A stretch of 64,000 nt of DNA from Elysia chlorotica. Taxonomy: Eukaryota > Mollusca > Gastropoda > Plakobranchidae. Within the stretch, counting starts at the first letter, position 1. The number at the start of each line of letters is the position of its first letter. The notes under the pieces are model-generated. The model was not told the origin of the DNA. It did no database searches and saw nothing but the letters and a program-made list of their open reading frames with translations. Positions 1 to 12,276 of this stretch are shown in pieces. Position numbers and translations under genes: made by a program. Where the stretch lies: positions 278,477 through 342,476 of the forward strand of contig RQTK01000310.1 in the NCBI GenBank assembly GCA_003991915.1. Reading direction: 5' to 3'.

Positions 1-660
1 TAGATTTAGGCATCCAACATGATAATGGTACATCACAGAAATACAAAATGATACCATGAACAAGGATTTCGTATATTTAGGCGTCCAGCAAGATATTGGT
101 TAATGACAGAAAGACAAGAGTAAAACCATAAACAAGAAAGTCGTAGATTTAGTCGTCAAACAAGATAATAGTACATGACAGAGGGGCAAAGTGAGACTAT
201 GAACAAGAAGTTCGTAGATTTAGAGATCCAACAAAATAATGATCCATGACAGAAACACCGAGTAAAACTATGAACATGAAGGTCGTAGATTTAGATATCC
301 AACGAGATAATGGTACATGACAGAAATACAAAATGATACCATGAACAAGGAGTTCGTATATTTAGGCGTCCAACATGATATTGGTTAATGACAGAAAGAT
401 AGAGTGATACCATGAACAAGAAGGTCGTAGATTTAGTCGTCAAACAAGATAATAGTACATGATAGAGGGGCAGCGTGTTACCATGAACAAGCAGGTCTAA
501 AATTTAGGGTCCAACAAGATAATGGTACACGGCAGAAAGACAAAGTGTTACTATGAACCAGGAGACCGAAGATTTAGAAATAAAAAAGAGATGAGAATCA
601 TTGACAGAAAGACGAGGGATATAATGAACAAGGAGGTCTTAGATGTAAAAGTCTTTGGAT
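1..660. repeat. 71-bp tandem satellite with higher-order structure
   Basis: About nine head-to-tail units of ~71 bp begin near 1, 72, 143, 214, 284, 355, 426, 496 and 566, each starting around TAGATTTAG and ending around ATGAACAAGRAGGTCG. Units 1-3 resemble units 5-7 one to one (for example ATTGGTTAATGACAG occurs only in units 2 and 6, and GAGGGGCA only in 3 and 7), so the array has a ~283-bp four-unit higher-order period. The last two units decay. The array runs off the left edge. Stop codons interrupt the units in the frames I read, and I see no coding function. Confidence 0.85.
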
Positions 661-783
661 CTAAGTACATATATGTACATGATAAATGGGGCTTGTACCG
701 AATAATTTTATTTGAAGTTTTTTCTTAAATCATGTTTTTCTTGGGTAATTCCTTTTCTTTTTCTGAATTTCAGTCTATCTTAG

Positions 784-840
<57 letters not shown>

Positions 841-1752
841 ACCAGTTCATCGTTTTAACATAATTTTTACGCCACCTTGCAAAATATCAATAGATATTAC
901 ATGGATACAGGGCCACTGTGCTCTTTTGAAAAAACAAAACTAAAAACACAAAAAACAAAACACAAAGTATCTAGAGCCTACAAATCTATCTTCGTGTCAT
1001 GGTGTAGGGGGTAGGGGGAGCAGGCCAAAAAAAAAAATTAAATAGTCACCACTAGTAAAACCAAAGATAATTGAAGGACATCTTTGGTAAAACTACACAT
1101 CCAACATGCCTATCTACTGATCACCACTGATCAGTTCACCACAATAGAACTGGTACTTGTAGTAGAAGTCTGCAATCATGTAAGCTTAGTAGCTTAGATC
1201 TCATTCGATTACGTTTGAATTGTCTCTCCAAGCGTAGGCCGGAGAAGTTTCTACTGCTTAATTAAGTCGATGGTGCTGTGCGAGTTTGGTTTTATAACTT
1301 TTAAATTTCCACAACCCCAAACACTACACACACACACACACACACACACACGTTACTGTTGTAAAATATAACATATGCAATTTCTTAAATTTAGCTTCAA
1401 TTAATTATACTTTGTGAGATTTAAGGTAACTCACAGATACAAAAAAATTGGGCCTACTGATCCGAATACATGTAATCACTTCGTTATTATTATATTATAG
1501 AATTTATAGTCCACCCGGCGGAGTGAACACGAAGGCGTAACACGAAACTCATTTATCAATATCATCTCACAAGTCAAAACAAAACAAACCACCCATCTAC
1601 ATTAGGCTAGATTGTAGACCAGAGAATTCCCGAGTATAATATCCAAACTCTGCATTATTTTTTACTCAGAATCACTACCAGGTTATTCATCTAGATCTAG
1701 ATCTAAGTTTACTCCAGAATCTTCAAATTAACTTGAATTAAAATAATAAAAA
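661..1752. other. Spacer upstream of FUOM with microsatellites
   Basis: No gene seen. It holds a (CT)n tract at about 787-838, a (CA)n tract at about 1325-1351 and a CTAGATCTAGATCT motif at 1691. The FUOM promoter and 5' untranslated region should lie at its right end, but I recognise no TATA box or other core element. Confidence 0.6.
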
Positions 1753-4700
1753 ATGCCTTTGAGAGGAATTCCCAATCAAATTTCTCCAGAACTCTTGAAA
1801 ACCCTAGCAGAGATGGGCCATGGAGACGAAATAAGTAAGTTAATACCTTTCTTTTTGTTTGACAAATCAAGGTGGTTCAAATAATGTCAAATTTAAGCCT
1901 AGATCTAGATCTAGTCTGTGTGGCCGAAGGAGGTCTAGCTCTAGATCTAGATAGATCTAATCCTAGGCAAGACAAAGTAACAAATATAGGGTATTCATAA
2001 GAGAGTGTCTATATAGCTTGCAAGTGATATATATATAATGTTACATGGGTTAACTAAATGACTATACATATCAATTAATAGTGGTATATAATTGAGGAAA
2101 TCTAAAGCTTTATATAAATAAATAAACTGTAGCTAGCTTTTTTTGATTTTACAAATAAAACTAATGTCCATAAATGCTTTGTCGTAAAGTTGTTATAGTA
2201 TTTCACAGAGAGATCTAAGATTAATGATCACAGTTGTGTTCAATTTTTACAGTTTTGGCAGACGCTCACTTCCCGACAGCCTCTGTGTGCACACACGGAC
2301 CTCGGCACCTTCGAGCAGATGGTAAGTTCATTTTTTGTTGTTGTTGCTTCAACTCATACAATTTATTGAAAACTAATATAAAAAGTGAACATGCAATTGA
2401 TATCCAGAGCTGAAAAAAAAACAGAAGCTGCTTGACATTATAAGGTTGTGACTAACTCTCGACCTGATTTGTTGGAAATTTGAAACGGATCTTTAACATT
2501 ATGATTAACATTTGAATCTTTCGGATGTTTTTTTTTTTTTAAATAATCTGGGAGAATTTACAGAGCAAACATTTTAATAATATTCATATATTTCTTTTCT
2601 CTTTTAAGGTCTTGGTGCGGCAGAGTTGTTGAGAGGCATCATGCAACTTTTTCCCCTTGATCAATATGTTGACTGTCCTGTGAGTTTCTTTTACCATAAA
2701 ATTATATATTTGCTTCATGTTTTAATTTCTTTGTTGTTATTTTTTTCTGTATCCAATAATTGTCCAGATATAAATACTACCGGTATAAATGCAAAGATAG
2801 CAATAAGAGAGATGTAATGATAATCTATTTTTAAGTTTTAAAACTAAGTTTTTGCCATGAAAAATTGGTCCCCTCAAGTATGTCAAAAGAATGTTAGGGA
2901 TAATATCATTCAATTTAGATGTGTACTTTTTGGCATTAAAAAAAATGTCTCTTAAAAAACATCATAATGGGAACAAAGAATATTTAAAAAAATCAAATTT
3001 TGCTCTACTTAAAGTTTTTTAGTTAAGTCTTCATCCATGTGTGCAAGTTTGCCGGTTGTGGTCAGCATGCCGACCAATCAGAGGCGTCTGGTGGATGCTT
3101 CTGACCGATGCTGTCCGAGCGAAAGCTGAGCAAAAAAAAGCAGAGCTGCCAACCCCAATGTATACATATTCGCACGCTTTCTCTCCTCATGCCAATATGT
3201 TTTCCTAACGAAAAATATAAGTTTCCGGAAAGCCTCAGGGTTTGTGTTTTAGTAGCTGTCATTGTATTATCAAGATTCGGTTAGTCAACAATGCCAGTGA
3301 TATTGATCGACCCCAACGCGTTGATTTGTTTATTGTTTATAAATATGTCCGAACCTTAGAACCCACATCTCTATCTTCACAACTAGCCCTCGAACATTGC
3401 CGTCTTTTCCAACCAAGTAATTCTCCTGATTGCGTTTGGTCTTACTTTGTGTTGACTATCAAATAGGCCTTTCGCTTTATCATGCATTCTAATGTGCGTT
3501 TGCAATGGATTTGTGAACAAGATCGAGTTTATCGTTCATTTGCCCGGATGCCCATGCTGATTTCTCCATCTTTGTACTGTGACACAAATCTACTTATTTT
3601 AATAAATATTTTTGTGTGTGCAACTACTCTGTATAATCTAAAGATTTTTTTTCTTGCATTCCGTACCTGCTCTGATAGTAATATAGCAAAATGATCATGA
3701 TGTAACACTTGACAAGGAAAAGTTGAATATGAAGAAAAGTTTTTAAAAGTAAGGTATTTATTAGCAGGACCTTAGTTTCAATGTCTCCAGTAGGTTGGCA
3801 GAAAGCGTTGTTAGCGGTACACCTGCGGGCCATTGCAGGCCAATGTTGAGTTCAGACCTCTGCTTGCAGGCCAAACTGACTGAGCCTGCTTGCACCCATG
3901 TTAATCAATTTATGATCTCCATAGTTAAATTGGTACCGGTATCAATAACAACTCCTCAATATTGAACAATGCATTTATATTATCTGTGTTCTCAAAAGGT
4001 ACCGGTATGTATAAAAAAATTTGAGTTTAGTGGTTTAACATGAATTTGTCAATACTGTGTGCACATTTATTTCTAAAATTGTCAGTCAAAGTGGTACGCC
4101 TATCCTGGAATTTTCAACATTGAAAGATGCCTCTCTTGCCAACCTTTATGAATGGGTGCATGAAGTATTGAATGTATCTTCAGAGTATACAAAGTAATGC
4201 GTTCCTCTTTGAGAATTAAATTATTATAGGCTTTTTTTTTATCCAAGCAGGTTTTGGAAGTTTCCTTTTTTTTTATTGTATGTTTCCTATTTTTTTTTCT
4301 TTAACAAAGAAATTGGGTGTAATCTTGAACTGCGTGTAAAAAACGTAAGCATCACAAAGGAGTGTGTGTTTGAACCGTTAATTTGTTTTTGAAGTGATCA
4401 GAAGCTGCATATGAGAAGCTTTATGAAGTGCATTTTATGTGTTAGAAATTGATAATGGTCTATTTCTTGTCCTTCGTTCTTCAAGGTTGCCAAGATGGAA
4501 CTGGAACCCTCGGATAAGAAGAAAAATCTGCCAACACCTATTTGGGATACTTACCAGTCAATTCTTAATGAAGCTGAAAAGTCAAACGTACATTACAATT
4601 TTTTTACTTTCAAAGATTTGCATAATCAAAGATAAAAAAAAATGGTATTTCCTTTTTGCATTATTCATTTTTGGGAAAAATAGGTAAATATTCGATACAT

Positions 4701-5563
4701 GTCTACCCTTAAGTTTTTTTTTTTAGAAGTTTGTAATGCTCTGAACAAGCAAGTTCTTAAGGGCTTAGAAATTATAGTGGTTATTCCCATGTTGTATGTG
4801 ACTTATAAAAAAGAAACAAAGAGTATGGAGTTTCTTCCGTGGGTTTTTTCTTTCTTCAAAAGGTTAAAATTGAATGAGTGGAGCTGTTTTAATTTTTAAA
4901 AAGAAACAAAAAGGGACTAGAAATTATAGTGGTTATTCCCGCGATGTATTTGACTGATAAAAAAGAAACAAACAGTATGCAGTTTCATGGAGTTTTGTCT
5001 GTGAGTTAATATTTTCTCTCCTTGTTTTGTTTTTATTTCTTCAAAAGGTTCAAATTGAAAAAGTGGAGAGATTTGCCTTTTACGAGAGAGCTAATAAGGC
5101 CTTTGCTATAGTCCATACAGGGTGCGTTACTAATGTATTTTTACCAAACGTTTTTACTTCCCTTCACATTCACTATGTGAAAGTTGAGCTAACATTTGAT
5201 AATGATTAGAGAACTAGAAATACCTACAGTAAATTTTGATGTCAACAATATCATAAGTGACAAAAATGAGGAAAAAAATTGATTTATATTTGATAGTAAT
5301 AACATTAATAATAAGACAATTATAAAAGGAACAATAACGATGAAAGGTGTTGAAAAATAATTTTTAAGGAATAAATCTAAAAGTAAAAATGATAAAACAA
5401 ATAATACAAACATTTGTTAGTATTAAAACTATTATGTCACAGATAAACCTGCTTCTTAGGAATCATTTCACCTGGCTATAACCATATTGATTTTTGTTTT
5501 GTGTTTTTCAGTGAATGCCAGCAATATGCAAACATCATCCTGAAAAAAGGCTGTCTTATTTGA
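1753..5563 (+). CDS. FUOM: Fucose mutarotase, 6 coding exons
   Basis: Coding exons 1753-1834, 2253-2321, 2609-2679, 4486-4587, 5048-5121 and 5512-5563 join in phase to 149 codons plus TGA; human FUOM is about the same length. Every intron has GT-AG ends. The N-terminus MPLRGIPNQISPELL, the GHGDEI block (His23), LADAHFPTA, PLDQYV and the C-terminal FAFYERANKAFA and GECQQYANIILKKG blocks are hallmarks of the RbsD/FucU family. The enzyme interconverts alpha- and beta-L-fucose and feeds fucose kinase in the cytosolic salvage pathway. The start is the first ATG of the conserved N-terminus. A partial copy of the exon 5 splice acceptor lies 185 bp upstream of the real one. The reading is by eye but the whole family fold is covered. 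Confidence 0.95.
4766..5075 (+). repeat. Tandem duplication spanning the FUOM exon 5 acceptor
   Basis: The block GAAATTATAGTGGTTATTCC... at 4766 recurs at 4919, and the block TTCTTCAAAAGGTTNAAATTG occurs at about 4854 and again at the true acceptor (AG 5046-5047). The copied acceptor (AG 4861-4862) carries about 20 nt resembling exon 5. If used, the phase-0 frame reads GTT AAA ATT GAA TGA, an immediate stop. Confidence 0.8.
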
Positions 5564-5758
5564 TTTGGCCTGTGCAACTCAAACTGCAGGGCAGTATCAA
5601 CCTAATGTTAAGGTTTGGGTTGTTTGTTTTTTTTGTGCCATGTCATATTCAGAATCTTTGTTATGGCAATACAAGGAAATTTTGTACTGAGTTTATGTTG
5701 CTTTCAGATATTCAGATTTTATTGTCTTGACAAATATATTTGAATCATTTACACTCAT

Positions 5759-5764
5759 AATAAA
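5759..5764 (+). terminator. Candidate FUOM polyadenylation signal AATAAA
   Basis: An AATAAA hexamer lies about 195 nt after the FUOM stop codon, inside AT-rich sequence. Placement is by position only. Confidence 0.4.
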
Positions 5765-8700
5765 CAACCATCATGTCAATTTACTGTGCTTTTTGCATGG
5801 GTAAAGTATTCACTTCATGAACTATACTATAATGTTTTTTTTTAATAAATTAATCTTTAATGAGAAACTTATTTGTTTATGATATTAAAATGGTGTAACT
5901 GAGATGTCATAGAAGATTAGTTTTGTATGTTGGTTGTTTGCTAAGCAGTATGTAAACAAAATTCAATGTTCCCTTTTTTTGGAAAGCAAAGTATGCCAAC
6001 TTGGAAAACTCCTTTGGTTATGCTCACTGAATATGGAGTTTGCGGAAGCACAAGCAGCCCTTCAGAACTGAACAAAGAGCATCCATTAGCATTCCGAAAA
6101 GATGTGCCAAGCTGTGCAATATCGCGTCGAGTTTTAGGAAAATTTTCTTGTTTGTGATTGGTCCATTGTGAAAATCTTAATCCTGAACTGACACAATTTT
6201 ATAGCTTCAAGATAATTTAGAATATTTTTTATTAAACCAATGGTTTGCAAGCAAATATTTAAGGTCCTTAATTTTTTTAATATACAAGTTTTTGAGGACA
6301 TAACATATGCTATTTGTGTGTGTGTGTGTGTATTATTGGACGAGACAGACATGCAATGACGACACAGCGTCACATCAATGATACTTTATTCAGCCCCGAC
6401 CTGTGTCGACTGACCAAGGTCAATGGGGGTCAACCTTCGATTAGCGCAGATAGCGTGTGTGGGTGTGAACAAGTGTGCTGTATGGTCGATATCTTTGGTT
6501 TTATTTTCATCTCTCAAGAATTAAATATGAAAAAAGCACATTAATGTTAAGTGAAATGGAAATAAAAATTCTGAATGCTTGTTTACAAAAAGCACAAAAA
6601 TAGCTCAAGTATTTTTTTTGTTATATCGGGTTGGAAATCAAAGGACTTTTTTACATCGTTGAATCTGTGACTACTAATATGAATAATATTCACTTTAAAA
6701 AAAATAATGTACTCTTTGTTGGTTTATTAAAAATTAAAACATTGTGTTCCCAACATGTTAGACATTTATTTTCTCAAATAACAAAGCATTATAAAAAAAA
6801 TTGTGACCTTGGCAGCTCACTCAGTACCCTTTGATCTTTTGTCTCATTACTTTTATTTAGGCAGTAAAACTTGATAACAAGTTTTCAACAAACATTTTTC
6901 TTGTAAATAATCAGAGAGACATTATATTAAATAAATAAATAAATCTAAATTCAAAACTACAGAACATGAGATTTTACACACATAATGGTCTCTAGAACAT
7001 AGCATAGTGACAGTTCATTTACGGAGAGCAGTAAATGAGTTGTTAAATTGTGGTGTAATCTGTTGGTTTTTAAATCTTTGGAATCTGCGTTTTTCTATTA
7101 TTGAAATTATTTGATGAGTGTTGTCTGTACCTTGCTATCCTAAATGACCCAGCCCTACCGAGAATTGCTGTATGTGTGGAGTACGTTTCTCTTATAATAA
7201 TTATACATGTATGTGCTGCTTGCAAATGATTTTATTTGAACAATTTTCTGTATTCTAATCAACTTGCTTATTTCTACTTGTTTTTCTGGAATTGAGCTTG
7301 CTTCTATTGGTTTCGTGTGAGACATGGTACTCTCCACGGCAATGAAACAGACTATATATTTTCCCAATTTATGTGTTTGAAATGTTTGCACAAATAAACT
7401 ATATCCGCCAATTTCGAAGGCTTTCTAAATTAAAGGGACAACAGGTTTCTAGTAATGGACACATTGTTAAATTTGTATACACATAAACTGTTCTTTTTTG
7501 CTGTGCAAATGTTTTCACAGATCGGACATATTTCATTTATTTACTTATGTCTTTCAAACGTTTGTTCTTTACTGAGTAAATGTCAATATAGAATAAAGAT
7601 ACGGTTAAAGACAATATTTACACTAAAGCCTAAATGATAACGTATTGTATTTTATACGATATTAAAGACAAATATAATACTGTAGATTAAAGCAGAAAAT
7701 AATTGAACAAAATCGCTAGAATTTTTGTTTTGTGAAAGTGTAAACATTAAGGTTGCAAACAGTAAATTAAATACAGTCACTTTACTTATTTCACAAAAAC
7801 TCACTAAGTTATGATAAAAACACGAAATTTTCATCGTCTTATAGATCACAATCTGGCGATCAAAATAAGTGGAGAAATGTTTGTGATCCTCCAAGTAGTT
7901 TTTAAGAGGTGAGGTGCAAAAAAGGCAAACTTTCCGTTTTGTTGTCAATTTCTGCCATTGAGCTGCCAACATGCACAGCTCACACACAGCACCTGTCAAG
8001 CCAGTTTTTGATTGCCGCATGTGTGGACGGCCGCAACATCACTTTTGTCTCCTCAACGTGTCGTTCGGCCACTGTGGCCTGTTGCTTGCAACTAAAATAC
8101 AGAATTTGGGAGGAAATTCTACGCATAACGCTGTGACTGATTTTTTTTTTTTTTACAGGCTCTATTTACAGTCACCCGACATTTTTTGGTATCATGGTTT
8201 GTGCTAAATTTGCCATATCTTTTTTATCTGTTAGTGTTGCATGACTGTCTATGCTCTGCCCCTGTACCAAATGAGCAAGACTGTAATGTATACCATTTTC
8301 ATGTAGCTATTGAATGCATTGGGAATATTTTTCATTTTTTTTATTCTGGGATTATTTTTTTTAAATGTATACATGGATATGAATAATAGGTCCCATGTTG
8401 AGGATAAAAATAAAGGCAATATTCATCCTATACACCAAGTTTGGAGAGATGTTTTGATACATTGCATAGTGACATGTGATATTTAACTTTACAACCGTAC
8501 ATGTGTCTGTAAACTTTATGTCTAGATCTTACAATGTCATGTCACATTACAGGAAAACTTGGTACCGTAATGTAATACTTGTATCAAGATTTCTTGTTTT
8601 TCTTGATGTCTCTCATTATAGCAAGGCTTCTCGTTATTTTCAAAATAAGACTCAGAAATGATTTTATTCAGAGTAAAATTGTGCTCTCAGCATTTTACCA

Positions 8701-11369
8701 CTATTTTTCAAGCCTACCCTCTACCACACACACACACACATACACACTGTACCTTTTATTCTTAAAACAATAATACCGGTGTTTAGGTGTCAAGGGACAG
8801 ATTATATCTAGATCTATCTTTTAGACAAGCCATGAGTCTTCTTCTTTCTATTTTTTTTCTATTTACCAAAGTAGCGAGTTACAGACGTACTTCCTTGATT
8901 ACATTTACGAGTTTCGTGACAGGGTAGTGCAAGGGGGTAAAACTTCATGCTATTGTTTAATTACATGTATAAAGACTCAAATCTGTAGCGAATAAGAAGT
9001 TACAAAACAGTACAACGGAAGGGCTTGTCTATTCCACCATCTAGCTTTGCACTATACATCTTTATTAATTACTCTGATAATAAAGCAAGGGGAAAGGTGT
9101 GGTTGTCTCATGTGTCAGCGACGGCAAAGGGAAGGTGTGGGCAGAGTGACTGGACTGGGACATGTGTGCATGTTTTAGGTGCCAGAATGAGATTTTACTA
9201 CCTGTATTTGGCAACTTTCTGAATTTTTTTTTTCATTCTATGTTTAGAAATTGGTTTAAATGGATCTATTCTCAAACTTTTCGATATTAGCAGGATTATC
9301 TGATTAAGGTTCTCGTTATTACCAAAATAAGTTATAGGGGGCAAAGAGGGAGCAAAATGGGAGTTTACAAAACTCTCGTTTTCCAACATTTCTCGTTACT
9401 CTGTCTAATTATGATATTTGGTATTTAAAAAACAACAATGCAAACAAGAAAATCATCAATTTATCAAAATCAAATTAAAATATTTACTGACACCATGGAA
9501 CCATTAAACAAACTACATGTATTAAATAGCAGTCTGACTCTGAAAAGTAAACTTCTGCAACACCCAAACCTGGTGTTTTCACCACAGGCGGTTATGATTT
9601 AAACTTAGATGTAGGTACTTGATGTGAACATCACCTGAAAGCCCTTTAATTCACTTCACGTCATGCATTTGTTTATTGCTTCACAATCCATTTCATTCTA
9701 AGCTAGGCAATTATTTTTTTTAACAAAAATATAGGCCTACATTCTATTGAAAAGAATGAGAACTTCGTGGAAAAATCATTTTCATTGTGATATTTTCACT
9801 TTGCTAACATAATGGTCTATTTCAAAATAAGAAGTTCAAAAACAAAACAAAACAAAAGAAGTTTCTTTTATAATGCAGCTGAATCTAAAATTAAAATATA
9901 ACAAATTTGGCTGAGTCGATTGTTCTGGTTAAAGAACAGAGAGATAGGGGATTATTCAAATATTCCAAATGGGGGTCATTGCTATTTTGGTCTACCTGTG
10001 ATGTTGATCATAATGTTAGCAAGTTTGGTATAATTATACATCTATATGCACCTTTTTACTTTCAATATTTAATAGGGGTCTTGCAGAGTAGAATTCTTTT
10101 TTTCTTTTTCTAAAATTAATTAACACACCTAAGTTCTAAGTTCTAATGATTTTCCAAACATGAAAGAAACATTTAATCCAGAGACACAATTTTGCAATTA
10201 ACATTATGTTAGAAATCGATGAGAAAAGGAAGAAGCTGAGGAACAAAGCAAGGGAGAGGTGTAGGCCTAGGCATTATGTTTCACAGTACAGCTATACAGA
10301 AATACATGTACAACCAACAGTTAAATTTAAACCTCTGTTACGGCATATTTTCGTGCACAAAATAGCAGAACCTTATACAAAATAATTATGAAGGGCATTT
10401 TCACAGTAAGGAAAAAAAATTGTACATTCAAATGGCTGTCGAATTTTCCCAGGAAAGATAATGAAGGATTTAGCCTATGTTGTTGTCAATCGTTCAAATT
10501 CCATCATGTAACTTAGGCCTATTTGGAAAAACTTTAATAACCAAATAAGGAAGAAGAAAGCCATTATTAACAACAAAAATCAAAGGTATCGGGTAGCATA
10601 AGATTGTGAAAATGCATTTCTTTTTTTTTTTTTTTTTTTTTTTTGAAAAGCTAGATCTAGATTCTAGGTACTGTATGTATATCTAAAAAAAAAAATTCAA
10701 CTACAACAGACATTGGGATCCAGTTGAATCAGATTATAATTATAGATCTACAAGTAATGTTGTTATACATGTAATTTCATAGAAAGAGAGACACATATAA
10801 AAATTGATAGATAGACCCATTTACTATCAATTCCAGAATGAAACGGGTCGCAGAAGAAAAAAAAACAACAAAACTATAAAGTTACAATTGTTGTAAATAT
10901 TGCGATAAGAAGAAAGGAAGCCAAGAGGAATTTAAAAAGCTGGTGCGTTTAGGGTGAAAAAAAACAAACGAAACCCGAACTCTGCAGTGTGTGCAAAGCT
11001 CCCGAACCACCTAAGGATCTGAGAAAGAATAGAGGTACATTGTACTTAGCTAGATCTATCATCTAGTATCTAGATCTAAAAATACGACAAGTCTAGATGA
11101 AGAAAAGATGGTCTGAAAAGGGGTTAGATCATATCCTGGATCTAAATTCATTTGCAAATTGCATGTCTGTCATAAATCAATATGGGAATCAATTCACATG
11201 GGCCGAGATCTAATGTAGATCTAGAACATGACATTATTTGCAAATGTTCTGTTATCAGTTTTTGAAAAACTCCCGAAATCGCTTTCCATTGATAGGAGGA
11301 AAGTTAGGACTTATGGTTCTAATTTTTTAAATGTACATAGGTTATGGTGACGGGACCCTACAGCAAATA
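5765..11369. other. Intergenic stretch between FUOM and the MITE
   Basis: No gene recognised on either strand. Open frames are short (under about 125 codons) and low in complexity. Contents are a (GT)n tract near 6317, AT-rich sequence, an (AC)n tract near 8726, a poly-T run at about 10620-10644 and several TAGATCTAG motifs (8808, 10651, 11050-11080). A weak stretch at 7971-8100 reads Cys/His-rich on the plus strand (DCRMCGRPQHHFC) but lacks splice support and I do not call it. Confidence 0.6.
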
Positions 11370-11924
11370 CAGTTGTCTCTGCTTATGAACCCACTCCCTT
11401 TTCATCAGTTTTCTAATCCACCTGCCCTGTGAAAAATAATTCTTTATCCTTAATTAACTCCCTTAGCCACCTGCTGTTGGCCTCGTATAAAGTGTAAGAA
11501 CAGGACACCATTTAAGAGAGCCAGATGGTGAATATTTCTATACTTTATCATAAACCGCTAGGAGCTGTATACACATCAGTCTGTGTGGTTGGACTTGGGG
11601 GGAAGAGCAACCTGGTGTTTAATTCTAAGAGAAATTTCTGCGCCATGGTTTTGTCACATTAAAGCCCGGCACCTATTAGTTTAAAGCGGTTTGAAAATCT
11701 AAAAGTTTGACATGGACGTGTGAACTTTAGTTACGAGAGACTGGGCATCCAATCACTGAAGAGTTGGTGGGACTTAAACAATCACGCAAGGTGTATGTTA
11801 CCACAAACAAGTGAGATAAAGCAACAGGGCTATTTGGCATTTACTCAGTAATGCTCCTTTCCAAAAGAAGTAAGAACCCGCTTTTCTTGTCTCCCAAGTG
11901 GCATGTTTTTAGCGGAGACAACTG
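11370..11924. mobile_element. MITE of Tc1/mariner-pogo type
   Basis: The left end CAGTTGTCTCTGCTTATGAAC and the right end (read from the complement) CAGTTGTCTCCGCTAAAAAC form terminal inverted repeats. Both are flanked by TA (11368-11369 and 11925-11926), the target duplication of Tc1/mariner/pogo elements. The interior (~555 bp) has no open frame for a transposase, so it is non-autonomous. Superfamily assignment rests on the CAG ends and TA flanks only. Confidence 0.7.
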
Positions 11925-12276
11925 TATCTGGGACGTGGCCAGTTGTTGCCGATGCTGCCCTAACCATTAGGAAAAAGTGAGACCCCGTAGCCGATAGTGA
12001 GACTCAAAAACTAAACTTCAGTGCCACCACATTTCCTCAAGAGCTTGTCATCATCTTGTCAATTAGCAAAGAAGCAGGCAGGCTCAACGCTTTTAATGCA
12101 TTAAATTGTTATTGCATTTCAAATTAAGTTGTTTTTGCTTGAGAATATATGCATTCAGCACATGAACACAATCTGATTAAATTTAATCAATCTGCTTTTC
12201 AATAATTTCCAGTTAAATGGTTAGCTGGTGCTTAACACAACCTGAAGTTGAATATTGAGAGGACTCACATTGCATC

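Noticed and set aside
7909-8136. Cys/His-containing open frame DCRMCGRPQHHFC
   Set aside because: No acceptor or donor in register, no recognisable family, and neighbouring sequence is low-complexity.
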